A stretch of 64,000 nt of DNA from Sulfurovum sp. (GCA_030949325.1 JAUZSQ010000016.1:1-64000), one strand, 5' to 3'; counted from the stretch's first letter, positions 39,801 through 48,158 are shown. Notes: a model not told the origin generated them from the letters alone. Made by a program: numbers and translations.

Positions 39801-40952
39801 AATCACCTCATATTTTTGCTTTAAATCTAAATTGATATTTTCATTGATATATCTAATGATTTTTAACTTATCCCAATAACCATCATCCAATAATTTTTCA
39901 TAAAAAGGTAAAACCTTCTCTTCTATACCTTTAAACTTTTCAAGAGAAATTTTAAGAGATTTTTTATCAATATTATTTTCATAATTAACACTTGTAACTG
40001 TCTCTTCAAGGGTATAACCATAAATATAAGTAATAATAGTAAACCAAGATTCTTCAGCAGAATAGTTTTGTAAAGTATATTTTGGTAGATTTGAACTTTC
40101 ATATAAACTCTTAAATTCAGAAAAATGTAAATATTTATCATTTGGAAAGTTCTTTAAATCATTTTCATCTAGTAAGTTTAATAGAAACTCCTTGAAAGAA
40201 TAAAAATAATTTTCATTTTCATTCTTCATTTCTATCGTTAAGCCATCAAATTCAGCATTACTATTTAACAACTCATAGACATTATTTTTGGTATTTTCCA
40301 ATAACTTTTCATTTTCTGTTAAAAAAACAATATCACCTTCAATCTCATCTAAATATTTATAATAGTAAATATTGGCAAAAAGATAATAAAGCATCGTAGA
40401 TTTTCCACTACCAGCTTGAGCATTTATATAATAAGGAAATTTAAAATTTTTGAAAAAATTACTTTGTTCCGTTGTTAAAGACAAGTTACTCACTTCTTTA
40501 CTCTTTTCAATAGTAAACCATAAATCATCATTAGAAACTGTCCATTTAGGATAAGAACGATAAGCGTTTCTACTAATATTATCTAAATTATATATAAGCT
40601 TTTTTAAAAAATCATTAGCATTAATTTTTGATATTTCCCAATGTTCCTTTTGGCTTTCAATATGACTTCCAGCATAGAGAACAATATAATCTTTTGCCTC
40701 AATACATAGATGCAAATACAATATAGAAACAGCACTATTTGAATGAGAATATAACTTTATTTGATGATACTCCTCAATCAATTCTCTCTCTGTATTTTCA
40801 ATAATATCTTGAAGTAATAAGCCAAAAACTTTTACATTATTATCAGGCATACCATCCTTATGAGAATTACTCAAAGCATATTTTACCCATTCATCGGTTT
40901 CAAAAATTTCATTTTTTAATTCTAATGAAAATCCTTCTAACCATTTAGTCAT
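36843..40952 (-). CDS. fused UvrD-like helicase and OLD/ABC-type ATPase, 1369 aa, putative defence protein
   Basis: A very large, intact protein. Residues about 1-150 are unassigned. Residues about 160-640 form a superfamily 1 UvrD/Rep-like helicase with Walker A AQAGSGKST (178-186), DEAQD (387-391), GDSNQ (423-427), YRSSHPV (468-474) and YVGITRAQTELII (615-627). Residues about 700-1000 are helical and repeat-like, probably TPR. Residues about 1020-1310 form an OLD/AAA15-type ABC ATPase with Walker A GDNNVGKTS (1051-1059), a signature-like QYGEGAKKL, Walker B LLIDEIDAG (1270-1278) and TTH switch histidine. Gabija has a UvrD helicase and an ATPase-TOPRIM protein as two polypeptides. Here the ATPase is fused to the helicase and the TOPRIM is free. 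The gene is clearly richer in A/T than the sugar genes, which suggests transfer. Confidence 0.85.
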   Translation of the reverse strand: MTKWLEGFSLELKNEIFETDEWVKYALSNSHKDGMPDNNVKVFGLLLQDIIENTERELIEEYHQIKLYSHSNSAVSILYLHLCIEAKDYIVLYAGSHIESQKEHWEISKINANDFLKKLIYNLDNISRNAYRSYPKWTVSNDDLWFTIEKSKEVSNLSLTTEQSNFFKNFKFPYYINAQAGSGKSTMLYYLFANIYYYKYLDEIEGDIVFLTENEKLLENTKNNVYELLNSNAEFDGLTIEMKNENENYFYSFKEFLLNLLDENDLKNFPNDKYLHFSEFKSLYESSNLPKYTLQNYSAEESWFTIITYIYGYTLEETVTSVNYENNIDKKSLKISLEKFKGIEEKVLPFYEKLLDDGYWDKLKIIRYINENINLDLKQKYEVIVCDEAQDFCKVELQFILRMSEYLKYDISNIPQIPILFAGDSNQTVNPTGFRQDEMTSLLYEELKEIANFNYDSTKNLYNPSFNYRSSHPVVALANFIQYYRMQNLSIEQDKPQEAKRPIADTDKNFNIFLDYESIENDENLKNSLLKKLKYKVFIVPVDANEKDEYKNKYELLQSMEDVELKTSIEAKGAEYKQVVLYGFGEYYLNQFKSIEEELNEDDKFKMSYFFNKLYVGITRAQTELIIIDSVDSKDKFWNKIVNNTEINRPNWKSLNDLKNQTIKYNPSSINNMIIQSTKIDAFSNAESDKKEGIYHNNSARLSVAGSQFFKLGKDKEAYECLALAEEIKYNYKGAGEYFLKSENIENIEKASIAYFRGRFFDDVEKIGNNLKTVNQDIRMIIARVMDKEILISKEIDSLSRNKDSLYTLIKDLDWKDELIKRFLTIFKKIEEIELKREFVAVVKYIALSTDMNSQKEIANIYYNLNEYKKAVDIWESIDVYEEVYFLSKIELSKEIVKKHKRDSEIPEDEALTIYLSYIYVESLDAIVAIGALVEEKFQHNLAELEEFYQNIVQIPNLEKKKYLYLLERWAKVYYKIDENGIEELNSNYKVFNKNIPYKAFTKNELENISNLPKIKDKSNVEHFSNIRIKNFRQFKNIEIEDIGQFNLILGDNNVGKTSLLEALLFSTDSELFFKNLIFSYASRMNSLEFKNPNDFILDIIHKDSQSKEIQFELKSNREVSNFTIKIPTEEEVKNSYPNTENIDVTNYICIVDDDNKCDMKPLSSILKQSKNSDLIQTQFIPFGKGFDKDVVKIYAENIDRNKLKRKEFLESMKVFIPNIDRITTDTDEGRIYIEEKGVENDSSLHQYGEGAKKLFRILVQITLQKGKKLLIDEIDAGIHHSHFNEFWKIILKVAKINNVQIFATTHNMECIEYFKEVLEEENMKGYQELSRTLTLEKVFDNNIKVYTRTFEEFEYEIDNELDIRGVDL

Positions 40953-40956
40953 CTTT

Positions 40957-41376
40957 TCAGGAGGTAATGTCTAGGTTGATAGGGTCTTCTTTTTGAATGG
41001 TTTGATACTCTATTTTGAAATTTTCTTCATCTGCTATGGGTAATGGATTCGCATTCAACCATTCTCTATTTTGCAATTTTCCATATAAGATTCTTCCATA
41101 TTCATTATCAAATTTTTTCTCCAAAATAATATCTCTAATAAAAAAAACCTTCATTTCTTCTTTTTCAATACAAATATTCTTTTCTTCGATAATCACTCTG
41201 ACTTTATATTCAGATATTTTGAGGATATATATGCCTCCTCCAAAATCATTAATATTTCCAATATTTTTTAAATCTTCTCTTTTTTTATTTTCTTCAATTT
41301 TTTGATAAACTAGATTTTTAGTCTTATTTTTATTAATGGTATTTTTAAATTTTATACAGTAGTGAAAGTTTAACAT
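40957..41376 (-). CDS. small protein of unknown function, first gene of the helicase-ATPase/TOPRIM cassette
   Basis: A 139-residue hydrophilic protein, rich in Lys, Glu and Ile, without signal peptide or membrane segment. I do not recognise the family. Beta-rich text around residues 48-100 (GGGIYILKISEYKVRVIIEEK, interrupted) could be a small alpha/beta fold. Its stop is four bases before the helicase-ATPase start, and no other gene lies upstream in the operon, so it is probably part of the same system. It could be a sensor, an inhibitor or an antitoxin. These are guesses from position only. Confidence 0.6.
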   Translation of the reverse strand: MLNFHYCIKFKNTINKNKTKNLVYQKIEENKKREDLKNIGNINDFGGGIYILKISEYKVRVIIEEKNICIEKEEMKVFFIRDIILEKKFDNEYGRILYGKLQNREWLNANPLPIADEENFKIEYQTIQKEDPINLDITS

Positions 41377-41415
41377 AAGTATTTTTCCTCTTTTAAGCTT
41401 GAAAGAAGCATATTT

Positions 41416-41798
41416 TTATAATTTCCTCCACAAATAGAAGCCTAAAATCTCCACATCACTCAATAAAGGTTCAAATAGGCAAGGTACACAAATCAGCATT
41501 TGATACCAGTTCAGCCACAGAAACCAATCTCCATCACTCACATAAGGGTTCAATAGGCAAAGCATTCTTGCAAGTGCAAAGGCAGTGGATAATGTACAGC
41601 TGTGGGAATGCCTTGGGCTTTTAGCTGGGCTTGAACCTCATCACGATTTTGAACCCTAATGGAATATTGAAGAAAAGCAGAAATAGTATTTGGAGCGATA
41701 AAGGGCAAAACCTTATGAATGGCTTGGTCTATCTCTGCTTTATAGCGTTGGTATTGATAGGGTAAATTGGCAAAGTCTATTTTTTGATGCTTCTTCAC
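41416..41798 (-). pseudogene. DegT/DnrJ/EryC1/StrS aminotransferase remnant with internal deletion
   Basis: The first 27 codons (FANLPYQYQRYKAEIDQAI) match the N-terminus of sugar aminotransferases such as PglE/WecE. The next 45 codons match the far C-terminus (FLQYSIRVQNRDEVQAQL, AVHYPLPLHLQECFAY). The catalytic middle of about 250 codons, including the PLP lysine, is gone. Beyond the stop at 41550 the remnant continues to about 41416 in a neighbouring frame as two versions of the C-terminal NPYxSD segment. The gene once belonged to a nucleotide-sugar pathway. I infer that it was eroded when the defence cassette entered. Confidence 0.75.
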
Positions 41799-41844
41799 GA
41801 ATTTATGTCCTTTATGTTATTACTTATTTTTAATTATAACATAG

Positions 41845-44800
41845 TTATGATGCTATTTTCTCCTCTTTCTTCTTCTTTTTCTCTTTAGAGAACTTCAAAT
41901 ATAAAATCGGTAAGACAATGAGCGTTAGTAATGTCGAGCTGATGAGTCCGTTGATGACAACTATGGCTAAGGGGCGTTGGATTTCTGAACCTGGTCCTGT
42001 AGCAAAGAGTAAGGGGAGCAGACCAAAGGCTGCAATGGTAGCAGTCATGAGTACAGGTCTTAGACGTTTGATAGACCCATTGATGACGGCTTCTTTGATA
42101 GATGCACCTTTATCAATGAGGTAGTTGAAGTAATTGACCAACACGACCCCATTGAGTACAGCGATACCTAGGAGTGCTATGAATCCCACCGATGCAGGAA
42201 CAGAGATATATTCTCCACTAAAGTAGAGTCCGATAAAGCCTCCAATAAGAGCTAGAGGGACATTGATAATGACAATGGTAGCTTGGGTGAGTGAACCAAA
42301 AGAGACAAAGAGTAAGATGAAGACCAAAAAGAGTGAAAGTGGTACGATAATGGCCAGTCTAGCAGAGGCTCTTTGCTGATTTTCAAATTCTCCTCCAAAG
42401 GTGAGATAATATCCTGCTGGAAGGGTAACTTCTTTGGCAATGAGAGCTTTGGCTTCTTCTACAAAACCTACGAGGTCTCGTCCTTCTACATTACTTTGAA
42501 TAATGGTTTTTCGGTAGCCGTGTTCATGTTCTATTTGTACAGGTCCTGCATTGGAGGAAAAGCGTATAAATTGGGTGAGGGCAATGGCATCTCCATTTTT
42601 GAGAGGGTAATGAAGCTTTTTAATTTGGTCTAGTGAATTTTGGAGTTTACTGTCGCCTTTGACCATCAAGGAGATACGACGCATTCCTTCTTGAATAATA
42701 CCTGCTTCTTCACCTGTGACCATGACTTTGAGAAAGTGATTGAGTTGAGATTGGGTAATACCGTGGTATGCCATCGTTTTTTTATCAAATTCAAGTTCAA
42801 AATATTCTACCCCTTCATTGGCTTTTTTATAGACATCAGAGCTGCCTTTGATACTCTCTAGCAAACCTTTGATTTGGGTAGCAATGCTTTCTAGTTGTGC
42901 GTTATCGCTTCCAAAGACATCAATTGCCAAATCTCCACGAACCCCTGTGAGCATTTCGGAGACTCTCATTTCTATGGGTTGGGTAAAGCCATATTCTATC
43001 CCTACAAATTCATCCAAAACTTTGCGTATCTCTTCGATGACAAATTCCTTGGACGGTTCTCTCCATGTATCTTTTTCGTTGAGTACAAGAAAAGTATCGG
43101 TGTCATTGAGTCCCATAGGGTCGAGACCGAGTTCATCGCTTCCCGTTCGTGCGATGATGTCTTTGATTTCAGGCACAGAAGCGATGAGCTTTTCCTGTAC
43201 TTTGAGATTGAGTGCTAGACTTTCCTCCAATGAGATAGAAGGGAGCATTTCTATCCCAATAATAATACTGCCTTCATCCATCGTAGGCATAAAAGATTTT
43301 CCCGTTTTATCTGCTAAGTAGAGAGAATACCCAAAGAGTATCAAGACAGATACAATGGTAAGTTTAACATGTTTAAGACTCCAATGTAAGACAGGAGCAT
43401 AGGCTTTACTGAGTATTCTAATGAGTAAAGATTCTTTATCCGGACGCTTGGATAGGATAAAAGAACTCAGTACGGGGATGAGTGTCAATGCCAATATCAA
43501 TGAAGAAAAAAGGGCAAAGATAATACTCAATGCCACAGGTCGAAAGAGTTTGCCCTCCAAGCCTTCGAGTGTGAGTAGAGGCATGAACACGATGATGATG
43601 ATAAGCACACCTGTCACGATAGAAGGAGCCATTTCGATACTGGCTTCATAGATAATCTTGACCTTATCCTTGTGTTGTTCTGAGGCTTCTCCTAGTTTCC
43701 CTGTAATATGTTCTACCACGACCACGGCAGAATCGACAAGTATCCCAATAGCAATGGCTAGACCTCCAAGGCTCATGAGGTTTGCTGTGAGTCCAAAGTA
43801 TTGCATGGCGATAAAGCTCATTAATAGAGCAAAAGGCAAGATGAGTGCTACAGAGATAGCCGATGCTACATTACCAAGCATCAAAAGCAAGATAATCATA
43901 ATCAAGATAATGGCTTCATAAAGGGCTGTTTTTACGGTATCAGTTGCAAGATTGACAAGGTCAGAACGGTCATAAAAAATATCAATAGAGACCCCTTTAG
44001 GAAGGAGGGAGGCTATCTCTTGGAGTTGGGCTTTGACTTCGATGAGGACTTTGGCTGTGTTGCTTCCTTTGAGTCCTAGTACCAAGCCTTGCACGGCTTC
44101 ACCTTGCCCATTTTTGCTTACAAATCCTGCACGGGTAATGTGACCATATTTGACAGAAGCCACATCAGAAATGATAATAATTTTTTCGCCTTGTCTGCCT
44201 ATAGGAAGATTGGCTATATCATTGAGGTTTTTGAGCCGTCCGACACTACGAACCAAGATACTCTCAACTCCTTGTGAAACACGTCCTGCTCCATCATTTT
44301 GATTGTTAGATTCTAGTGCTTCAAAAATTTCATCAAGACGAATTCCCATAGTACGCATTTTGTTGAGGTTGGGGATGACTTCATAGGTTTTGACCTTGCC
44401 TCCTAGGGCATTGACTTCTGCTACACCACTGACTGAACGAATCTTAGGAGAGATAATCCAATCTAAAAGGCTACGCTTTTCTTCGAGACTCATCGTGTCT
44501 GATTCGATGGTAAACATCAAAATATCACTTAATGGTGTCGAAATAGGGGCAAGTCCTCCTTGCATATTAGAAGGTAAATCTTCTTTGATTTCAAGTAATC
44601 TTTCGCTTACTTGCTGTCTTGCCCAATAAATATCTGTACCATCTTCAAAATCAATAGTTATATCACATAAGCCATATTTAGAAGTCGAACGCATCATCGT
44701 TTCATAAGGAATACCGACCATTTTCATTTCAATAGGCACGGTAATACGCGATTCAATTTCAGTTGGTGTCATCCCACTTGATTTGATGATTATTTTGACT

Positions 44801-44934
44801 TGGGTAGGTGAAATATCAGGAAAGGCATCAATAGGTAGGTCTTGGTAAGCCTTGACTCCAAATCCCAAAAGCACGATTGCCAACAAGGAGAAAAAGAGTC
44901 TTTGTGAGAGAGCAAAGTGAATAAACCTATTCAT
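41845..44934 (-). CDS. RND heavy-metal efflux pump, inner-membrane subunit (CzcA/CusA family)
   Basis: A 1029-residue HME-type RND transporter with 12 transmembrane segments and two large periplasmic loops. The N-terminus has LPIDAFPDISPTQVKI. The proton-relay segment in TM4 is GILVDSAVVVVEH with Asp and Glu seven apart. At the place of the extra Asp of CzcA stands Ala, as in CusA, so the metal (Cu/Ag against Co/Zn/Cd) is not clear. The DPMGLNDTD segment in the second loop is CzcA-like. It pumps metal ions from periplasm or cytosol through the adaptor and TolC-like channel encoded next to it. It overlaps the adaptor gene by 8 bases. Confidence 0.94.
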   Translation of the reverse strand: MNRFIHFALSQRLFFSLLAIVLLGFGVKAYQDLPIDAFPDISPTQVKIIIKSSGMTPTEIESRITVPIEMKMVGIPYETMMRSTSKYGLCDITIDFEDGTDIYWARQQVSERLLEIKEDLPSNMQGGLAPISTPLSDILMFTIESDTMSLEEKRSLLDWIISPKIRSVSGVAEVNALGGKVKTYEVIPNLNKMRTMGIRLDEIFEALESNNQNDGAGRVSQGVESILVRSVGRLKNLNDIANLPIGRQGEKIIIISDVASVKYGHITRAGFVSKNGQGEAVQGLVLGLKGSNTAKVLIEVKAQLQEIASLLPKGVSIDIFYDRSDLVNLATDTVKTALYEAIILIMIILLLMLGNVASAISVALILPFALLMSFIAMQYFGLTANLMSLGGLAIAIGILVDSAVVVVEHITGKLGEASEQHKDKVKIIYEASIEMAPSIVTGVLIIIIVFMPLLTLEGLEGKLFRPVALSIIFALFSSLILALTLIPVLSSFILSKRPDKESLLIRILSKAYAPVLHWSLKHVKLTIVSVLILFGYSLYLADKTGKSFMPTMDEGSIIIGIEMLPSISLEESLALNLKVQEKLIASVPEIKDIIARTGSDELGLDPMGLNDTDTFLVLNEKDTWREPSKEFVIEEIRKVLDEFVGIEYGFTQPIEMRVSEMLTGVRGDLAIDVFGSDNAQLESIATQIKGLLESIKGSSDVYKKANEGVEYFELEFDKKTMAYHGITQSQLNHFLKVMVTGEEAGIIQEGMRRISLMVKGDSKLQNSLDQIKKLHYPLKNGDAIALTQFIRFSSNAGPVQIEHEHGYRKTIIQSNVEGRDLVGFVEEAKALIAKEVTLPAGYYLTFGGEFENQQRASARLAIIVPLSLFLVFILLFVSFGSLTQATIVIINVPLALIGGFIGLYFSGEYISVPASVGFIALLGIAVLNGVVLVNYFNYLIDKGASIKEAVINGSIKRLRPVLMTATIAAFGLLPLLFATGPGSEIQRPLAIVVINGLISSTLLTLIVLPILYLKFSKEKKKKKEEKIAS

Positions 44935-46000
44935 CTTGTTCTCCTAAAATATTTTTGAGGATAGCCAAAGAAGAGACGGCAATGGCATGAGAGAGCGTCG
45001 AAGACATTTCGACAAAATAGTCATTTTCATCTTCGGCAATAATATGAATTTCATGGGAGTTATATCCCCTTTGGCTTTGAATAAAAACAATTTGCTTATT
45101 GTCTATTTTAATCACAGCTTTTTTAGGGATTTTTAGGCTTTTTTGTGGAAGGGTAAGTACGGCATTGGTGCGTAATCCAGCAAAAATAACATCAGACAGT
45201 GGCAGAGAAAAACGTACATCTCTGGTTTGGGTTTGAGAGTTAATTACAGGAGAGAGTTGCATGACGGTTGCATCAAAAGAGAGGTCTTGTAGTGTAATAC
45301 GAACGCTTTGACCTTCATGTAGCGTATGGGTCTTTTGGACATCCAAGGCACTTTCTAGCCATAAAGCACCCTCTTTTTGGATAAGGAAAAGTGTATCAGA
45401 AGGTTGTGTGCTTTGTCCTGTATTGGTATTGAGCTTAATAATACGCCCATCGAATTGACTCGCCAAAGACAGAGTAGGAGAGAGGGTAAGCTTCTTGAAA
45501 AGTTTGGAAATCATTTCTGCTTTAGCTCCATAGCTTTGGAGTAGGGCTTTGGACGCAGAGACTTTAATCTCACGAGAAAGCAAGATACTGTTAGCAAGGG
45601 TACACTCTTTTTTGGGAATAATTTCTTCTTTACACAAAATATTTTTACGTTGGGTAAGTTGTTTTTGTTGTCGGTAGGCGATAATATCTTCAATGGCTTT
45701 TTCTTGTATCTCAATCCACTTTGTCCCTGTGACTTCGGCTAAGATGTCGCCTTTTTTGACACTTTGATAATTGGCTACATAGAGTTTTTTAACATGGGCT
45801 TCAAAGGGCAAAGAAAGTGCATGAAGCAATGAAGCAGGAGTACGCACTTCGATAAGATATTCTCCAAGGGGAAGCTGTGATGCTTGTTGGGGAATGGCCA
45901 CTTCAATTTGCCAATTGGCTTGTTGCTTAGGACTTAATACAATCTCAGTAGCTTGTATTCCAAGCGTAAAGATGCTTAACAGTAATAATAATTTTTTCAT
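44927..46000 (-). CDS. RND efflux periplasmic adaptor (membrane fusion protein)
   Basis: A 357-residue CzcB/CusB-like adaptor with a signal peptide (LLLLLSIFTLGIQA) and the lipoyl-like half motifs (VKKGDILAEVTGTKW, SQFDGRIIKL). A beta-barrel follows (GLRTNAVLTLPQKSLKIPKKAV). It links the inner-membrane pump with the outer-membrane channel. The cysteine pair near residues 120-135 (CKEEIIPKKECTL) is unusual for the hairpin and could sense or hold metal (inference). It overlaps both neighbours, by 8 and 4 bases. Confidence 0.92.
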   Translation of the reverse strand: MKKLLLLLSIFTLGIQATEIVLSPKQQANWQIEVAIPQQASQLPLGEYLIEVRTPASLLHALSLPFEAHVKKLYVANYQSVKKGDILAEVTGTKWIEIQEKAIEDIIAYRQQKQLTQRKNILCKEEIIPKKECTLANSILLSREIKVSASKALLQSYGAKAEMISKLFKKLTLSPTLSLASQFDGRIIKLNTNTGQSTQPSDTLFLIQKEGALWLESALDVQKTHTLHEGQSVRITLQDLSFDATVMQLSPVINSQTQTRDVRFSLPLSDVIFAGLRTNAVLTLPQKSLKIPKKAVIKIDNKQIVFIQSQRGYNSHEIHIIAEDENDYFVEMSSTLSHAIAVSSLAILKNILGEQDE

Positions 46001-47208
46001 TTGTTATCCTTGATTTCATGGAGGGTATAGAGGCTAAACAGTGTATGGTAATAGGCTTTCTTTCTAGCAAAGAGGTTTTGTTTTTCTTGGTAATAGTTTT
46101 GTCTATTGAGCAAATATTCAATGACGGTACTTTCTCCAAGAAGATAACTTCTTTTGAGTAAAGGCAAAAGTTCTTTTTTGTAGGTTTGGAGTCTGTCTTT
46201 GAGAGATTGTATTCTAAGGGCATCACTTTTGAGTTGGCTTCTTAATGTACTAGAGAGAGTCTTTTTCTGAAGCATCTCTTCTTCATAGGCAAAGCCCAAA
46301 GAGGTATTTTGATGCAGTGCTGCGACACGTGCTTCTTGTGATTTTGTGCTTCCAAAGTGTAAAGGTATAGAAACACCTACACGATATTTATCCATTTCAT
46401 ATTCATTGGAATATTCTACTGAAAGGGTGAGACTATCAAAATGCTTAGACGCTCTTTTAAAGGCTGTTTTACTACTTTCTTGACGCTTGTTATAGGCTTC
46501 GGTTGAGAGAGAAAAAGCATTACTTGGTAGATGAATGGTATTTTTGATAGGATATCCATCTTGACAGTAAAGCATTTTTTTACTCGAAAGAGGAATACGA
46601 GAGAGTCCCAATATCTGTGAGCGAGAAAGCTGTTGTTCTCTTTGGATAGCTTCTAGTTGGGATTGAAGTCTTTGTGCTTCAATTTCGAGTTGCATGAGTT
46701 CCATTTTGGAGACTTCTTGATACTCATAGGCTTTTTTCTTTTTCTCGAAGAGGGTAACAAAGTCTTGATAGCTTTTTTGTACACTCTCATAATTACGTCT
46801 ATCTAGGCAGTGCTGATGGTAGAGGTTTTTGATACCATTACTAAAAGCGATACGTTTTTTACTCTCATCAATCAATGAGGCTTCATTATTGAGTTGTGTC
46901 ATAGTTTTGTCCAAGGCTTGTGGTTCTGATAGTTTGATATTTTGAGAAATTCCCATACTATATTCAAGTACAGAAGAGATACCCATGGGTCGTGCATAAC
47001 TACTAGAGGCATGGAGTTCAATGGGGTCACTGGCTGTCTCTGAGAGGTTTTTGGCATGGAGAAATAATCTCTGCTGAGCAATACTGTTGGCAAGAGGATT
47101 GTTGTGATTGGCTGCGTTCAAAATCTCTTTGAGGCTCAAAGAACTAGCTGAACCAAGCACAGAACCTAGGAGTAAAAAAGTAAAAATTTTCATAATATTT
47201 TCTTTCAA
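45997..47208 (-). CDS. TolC-family outer-membrane channel of the RND metal pump
   Basis: A 403-residue TolC/CzcC-like protein. The signal peptide is at residues 1-22 of MKENIMKIFTFLLLG. A long helical periplasmic barrel is indicated by heptad-rich stretches such as ELMQLEIEAQRLQSQLEAI, and the two homologous halves are visible. It forms the outer-membrane exit duct for the pump. It is the first of three overlapping genes, so the operon order is channel, adaptor, pump. Confidence 0.9.
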   Translation of the reverse strand: MKENIMKIFTFLLLGSVLGSASSLSLKEILNAANHNNPLANSIAQQRLFLHAKNLSETASDPIELHASSSYARPMGISSVLEYSMGISQNIKLSEPQALDKTMTQLNNEASLIDESKKRIAFSNGIKNLYHQHCLDRRNYESVQKSYQDFVTLFEKKKKAYEYQEVSKMELMQLEIEAQRLQSQLEAIQREQQLSRSQILGLSRIPLSSKKMLYCQDGYPIKNTIHLPSNAFSLSTEAYNKRQESSKTAFKRASKHFDSLTLSVEYSNEYEMDKYRVGVSIPLHFGSTKSQEARVAALHQNTSLGFAYEEEMLQKKTLSSTLRSQLKSDALRIQSLKDRLQTYKKELLPLLKRSYLLGESTVIEYLLNRQNYYQEKQNLFARKKAYYHTLFSLYTLHEIKDNK

Positions 47209-47238
47209 GGTATTTATATACCTATATTTACATAATAA

Positions 47239-47258
47239 AAAATAGCCAAAGCTATTTT
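47239..47258. terminator. short AT-rich hairpin upstream of the efflux operon
   Basis: AAAATAGC pairs with GCTATTTT around the loop CAAA. It lies between the 100-aa gene and the channel gene, 31 bases before the latter. It could separate the small gene from the pump operon or be part of a metal-response control region. The evidence is only the perfect 8-base stem. Confidence 0.3.
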
Positions 47259-47293
47259 AGCTAACGAAGATGAGGAAAAAGGATAAAAGGGAT

Positions 47294-47596
47294 TTAGCTT
47301 ATTGGGGGTTTGTCTGATCTTTCTCTCAAAGGAGGGCTATATCGTACACGAGGTAATATATTTCTCATGCTTCTATCAAGAGGGAGGATACTCTGAGTAA
47401 CTATCCTTAATATCGCAATAAAATGAAAAATATTATGTATCTCATGCATATCTGAAAGATGAGGAGAAAGGATACTTTCTCCTATATAGGGTTGTTGAAT
47501 ACTTTGTGTCTCATCTGAGATGATATGTATCAAAGTATCATGAAGGATATTAAAAGAGAGCATTAATAACAGTATCATTGTAATTATCACTTTCAT
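47294..47596 (-). CDS. small exported or membrane-bound protein upstream of the metal pump
   Basis: A 100-residue protein with an N-terminal hydrophobic segment (MKVIITMILLLMLSFNI), then a second hydrophobic stretch near residues 55-70 (IFHFIAILRIV). Histidines are frequent (HDTLIHII, HLSDMHEIHNIFHF). The ribosome site AAGGGG is good. I do not recognise a family. Histidine-rich small proteins next to RND pumps sometimes bind metal in the periplasm, and this role is only a guess. Confidence 0.6.
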   Translation of the reverse strand: MKVIITMILLLMLSFNILHDTLIHIISDETQSIQQPYIGESILSPHLSDMHEIHNIFHFIAILRIVTQSILPLDRSMRNILPRVRYSPPLRERSDKPPIS

Positions 47597-47652
47597 TGAT
47601 ACCCCTTTATATATTGTGTATATTAGCAGGTAAGTATTAACTTAAAGTAAAT

Positions 47653-47773
47653 CAATACCTTAGCCAATTTGTATTTTTACTAAAAAATAGCTATTTTCTT
47701 CTTCTCTAACCCTCCTATTTACGGGGTTTGAACTTTTAAAAATATGCTCTTTTTCATTTTGGCGAAGGTATTG
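47653..47773. repeat. MITE copy 1 (121 bp, 15-bp TIR, 6-bp TSD)
   Basis: The left end CAATACCTTAGCCAA and the right end TTGGCGAAGGTATTG are inverted repeats with one mismatch. The element is flanked by the direct repeat GTAAAT (47647-47652 and 47774-47779). It shares about 95 percent of its bases with the copy at 51085-51204. It has no coding capacity. It lies between two genes here and carries a GC-richer core (CCCTCC...ACGGGG). Confidence 0.88.
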
Positions 47774-47792
47774 GTAAATACTAGTGACAATT

Positions 47793-48041
47793 TTATCCAG
47801 CAGTAATATCTTCAATGGGTTTTTCTAAGGCCATGGCTATAAATACAAGCAGGGCATTGTCTTTGATAATCTCCCTACACTCATCAGAGGTGATATAAAT
47901 CGTTAGTATGTGATTATCTACGGTCACATCATTAAAGGTAATACCCAAATCTGTAGCGATATTTTCAGCGTCAGGTCTGCTAATTCTCATACCTGCTACT
48001 TTGACCAATGTTTTCTCTCTATTATCTACCATACCAAACAT
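47793..48041 (-). CDS. small cytosolic protein of unknown function
   Basis: An 82-residue protein without signal peptide or membrane segment. AAGGAA precedes the ATG at a good distance. The text VKVAGMRISRPDAENIATDL suggests an alpha/beta fold. I do not recognise it. It is divergent from the DUF255 gene (117 bases apart) and ends 20 bases from MITE copy 1. Confidence 0.65.
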   Translation of the reverse strand: MFGMVDNREKTLVKVAGMRISRPDAENIATDLGITFNDVTVDNHILTIYITSDECREIIKDNALLVFIAMALEKPIEDITAG

Positions 48042-48158
48042 ATTTATTCCTTTGTTTTCTATTGGAGTTATAGTAGCATAATTTTGGTATTTCTTTTCCT
48101 ATCTTAATATAGATTTCAATAAATCTAGCTATTATCACTCCATTAACAAGGATATTAC

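Noticed and set aside
41447-41562. Two similar 36-base stretches about 43 bases apart, like a two-repeat CRISPR
   Set aside because: They are imperfect and only two. Read on the minus strand they encode versions of the C-terminal NPYxSD segment of the DegT remnant. No cas gene is in the window.
42848-43321. 157-codon plus-strand ORF inside the RND pump gene
   Set aside because: It is antisense to a fully conserved domain and has no ribosome site or family match.
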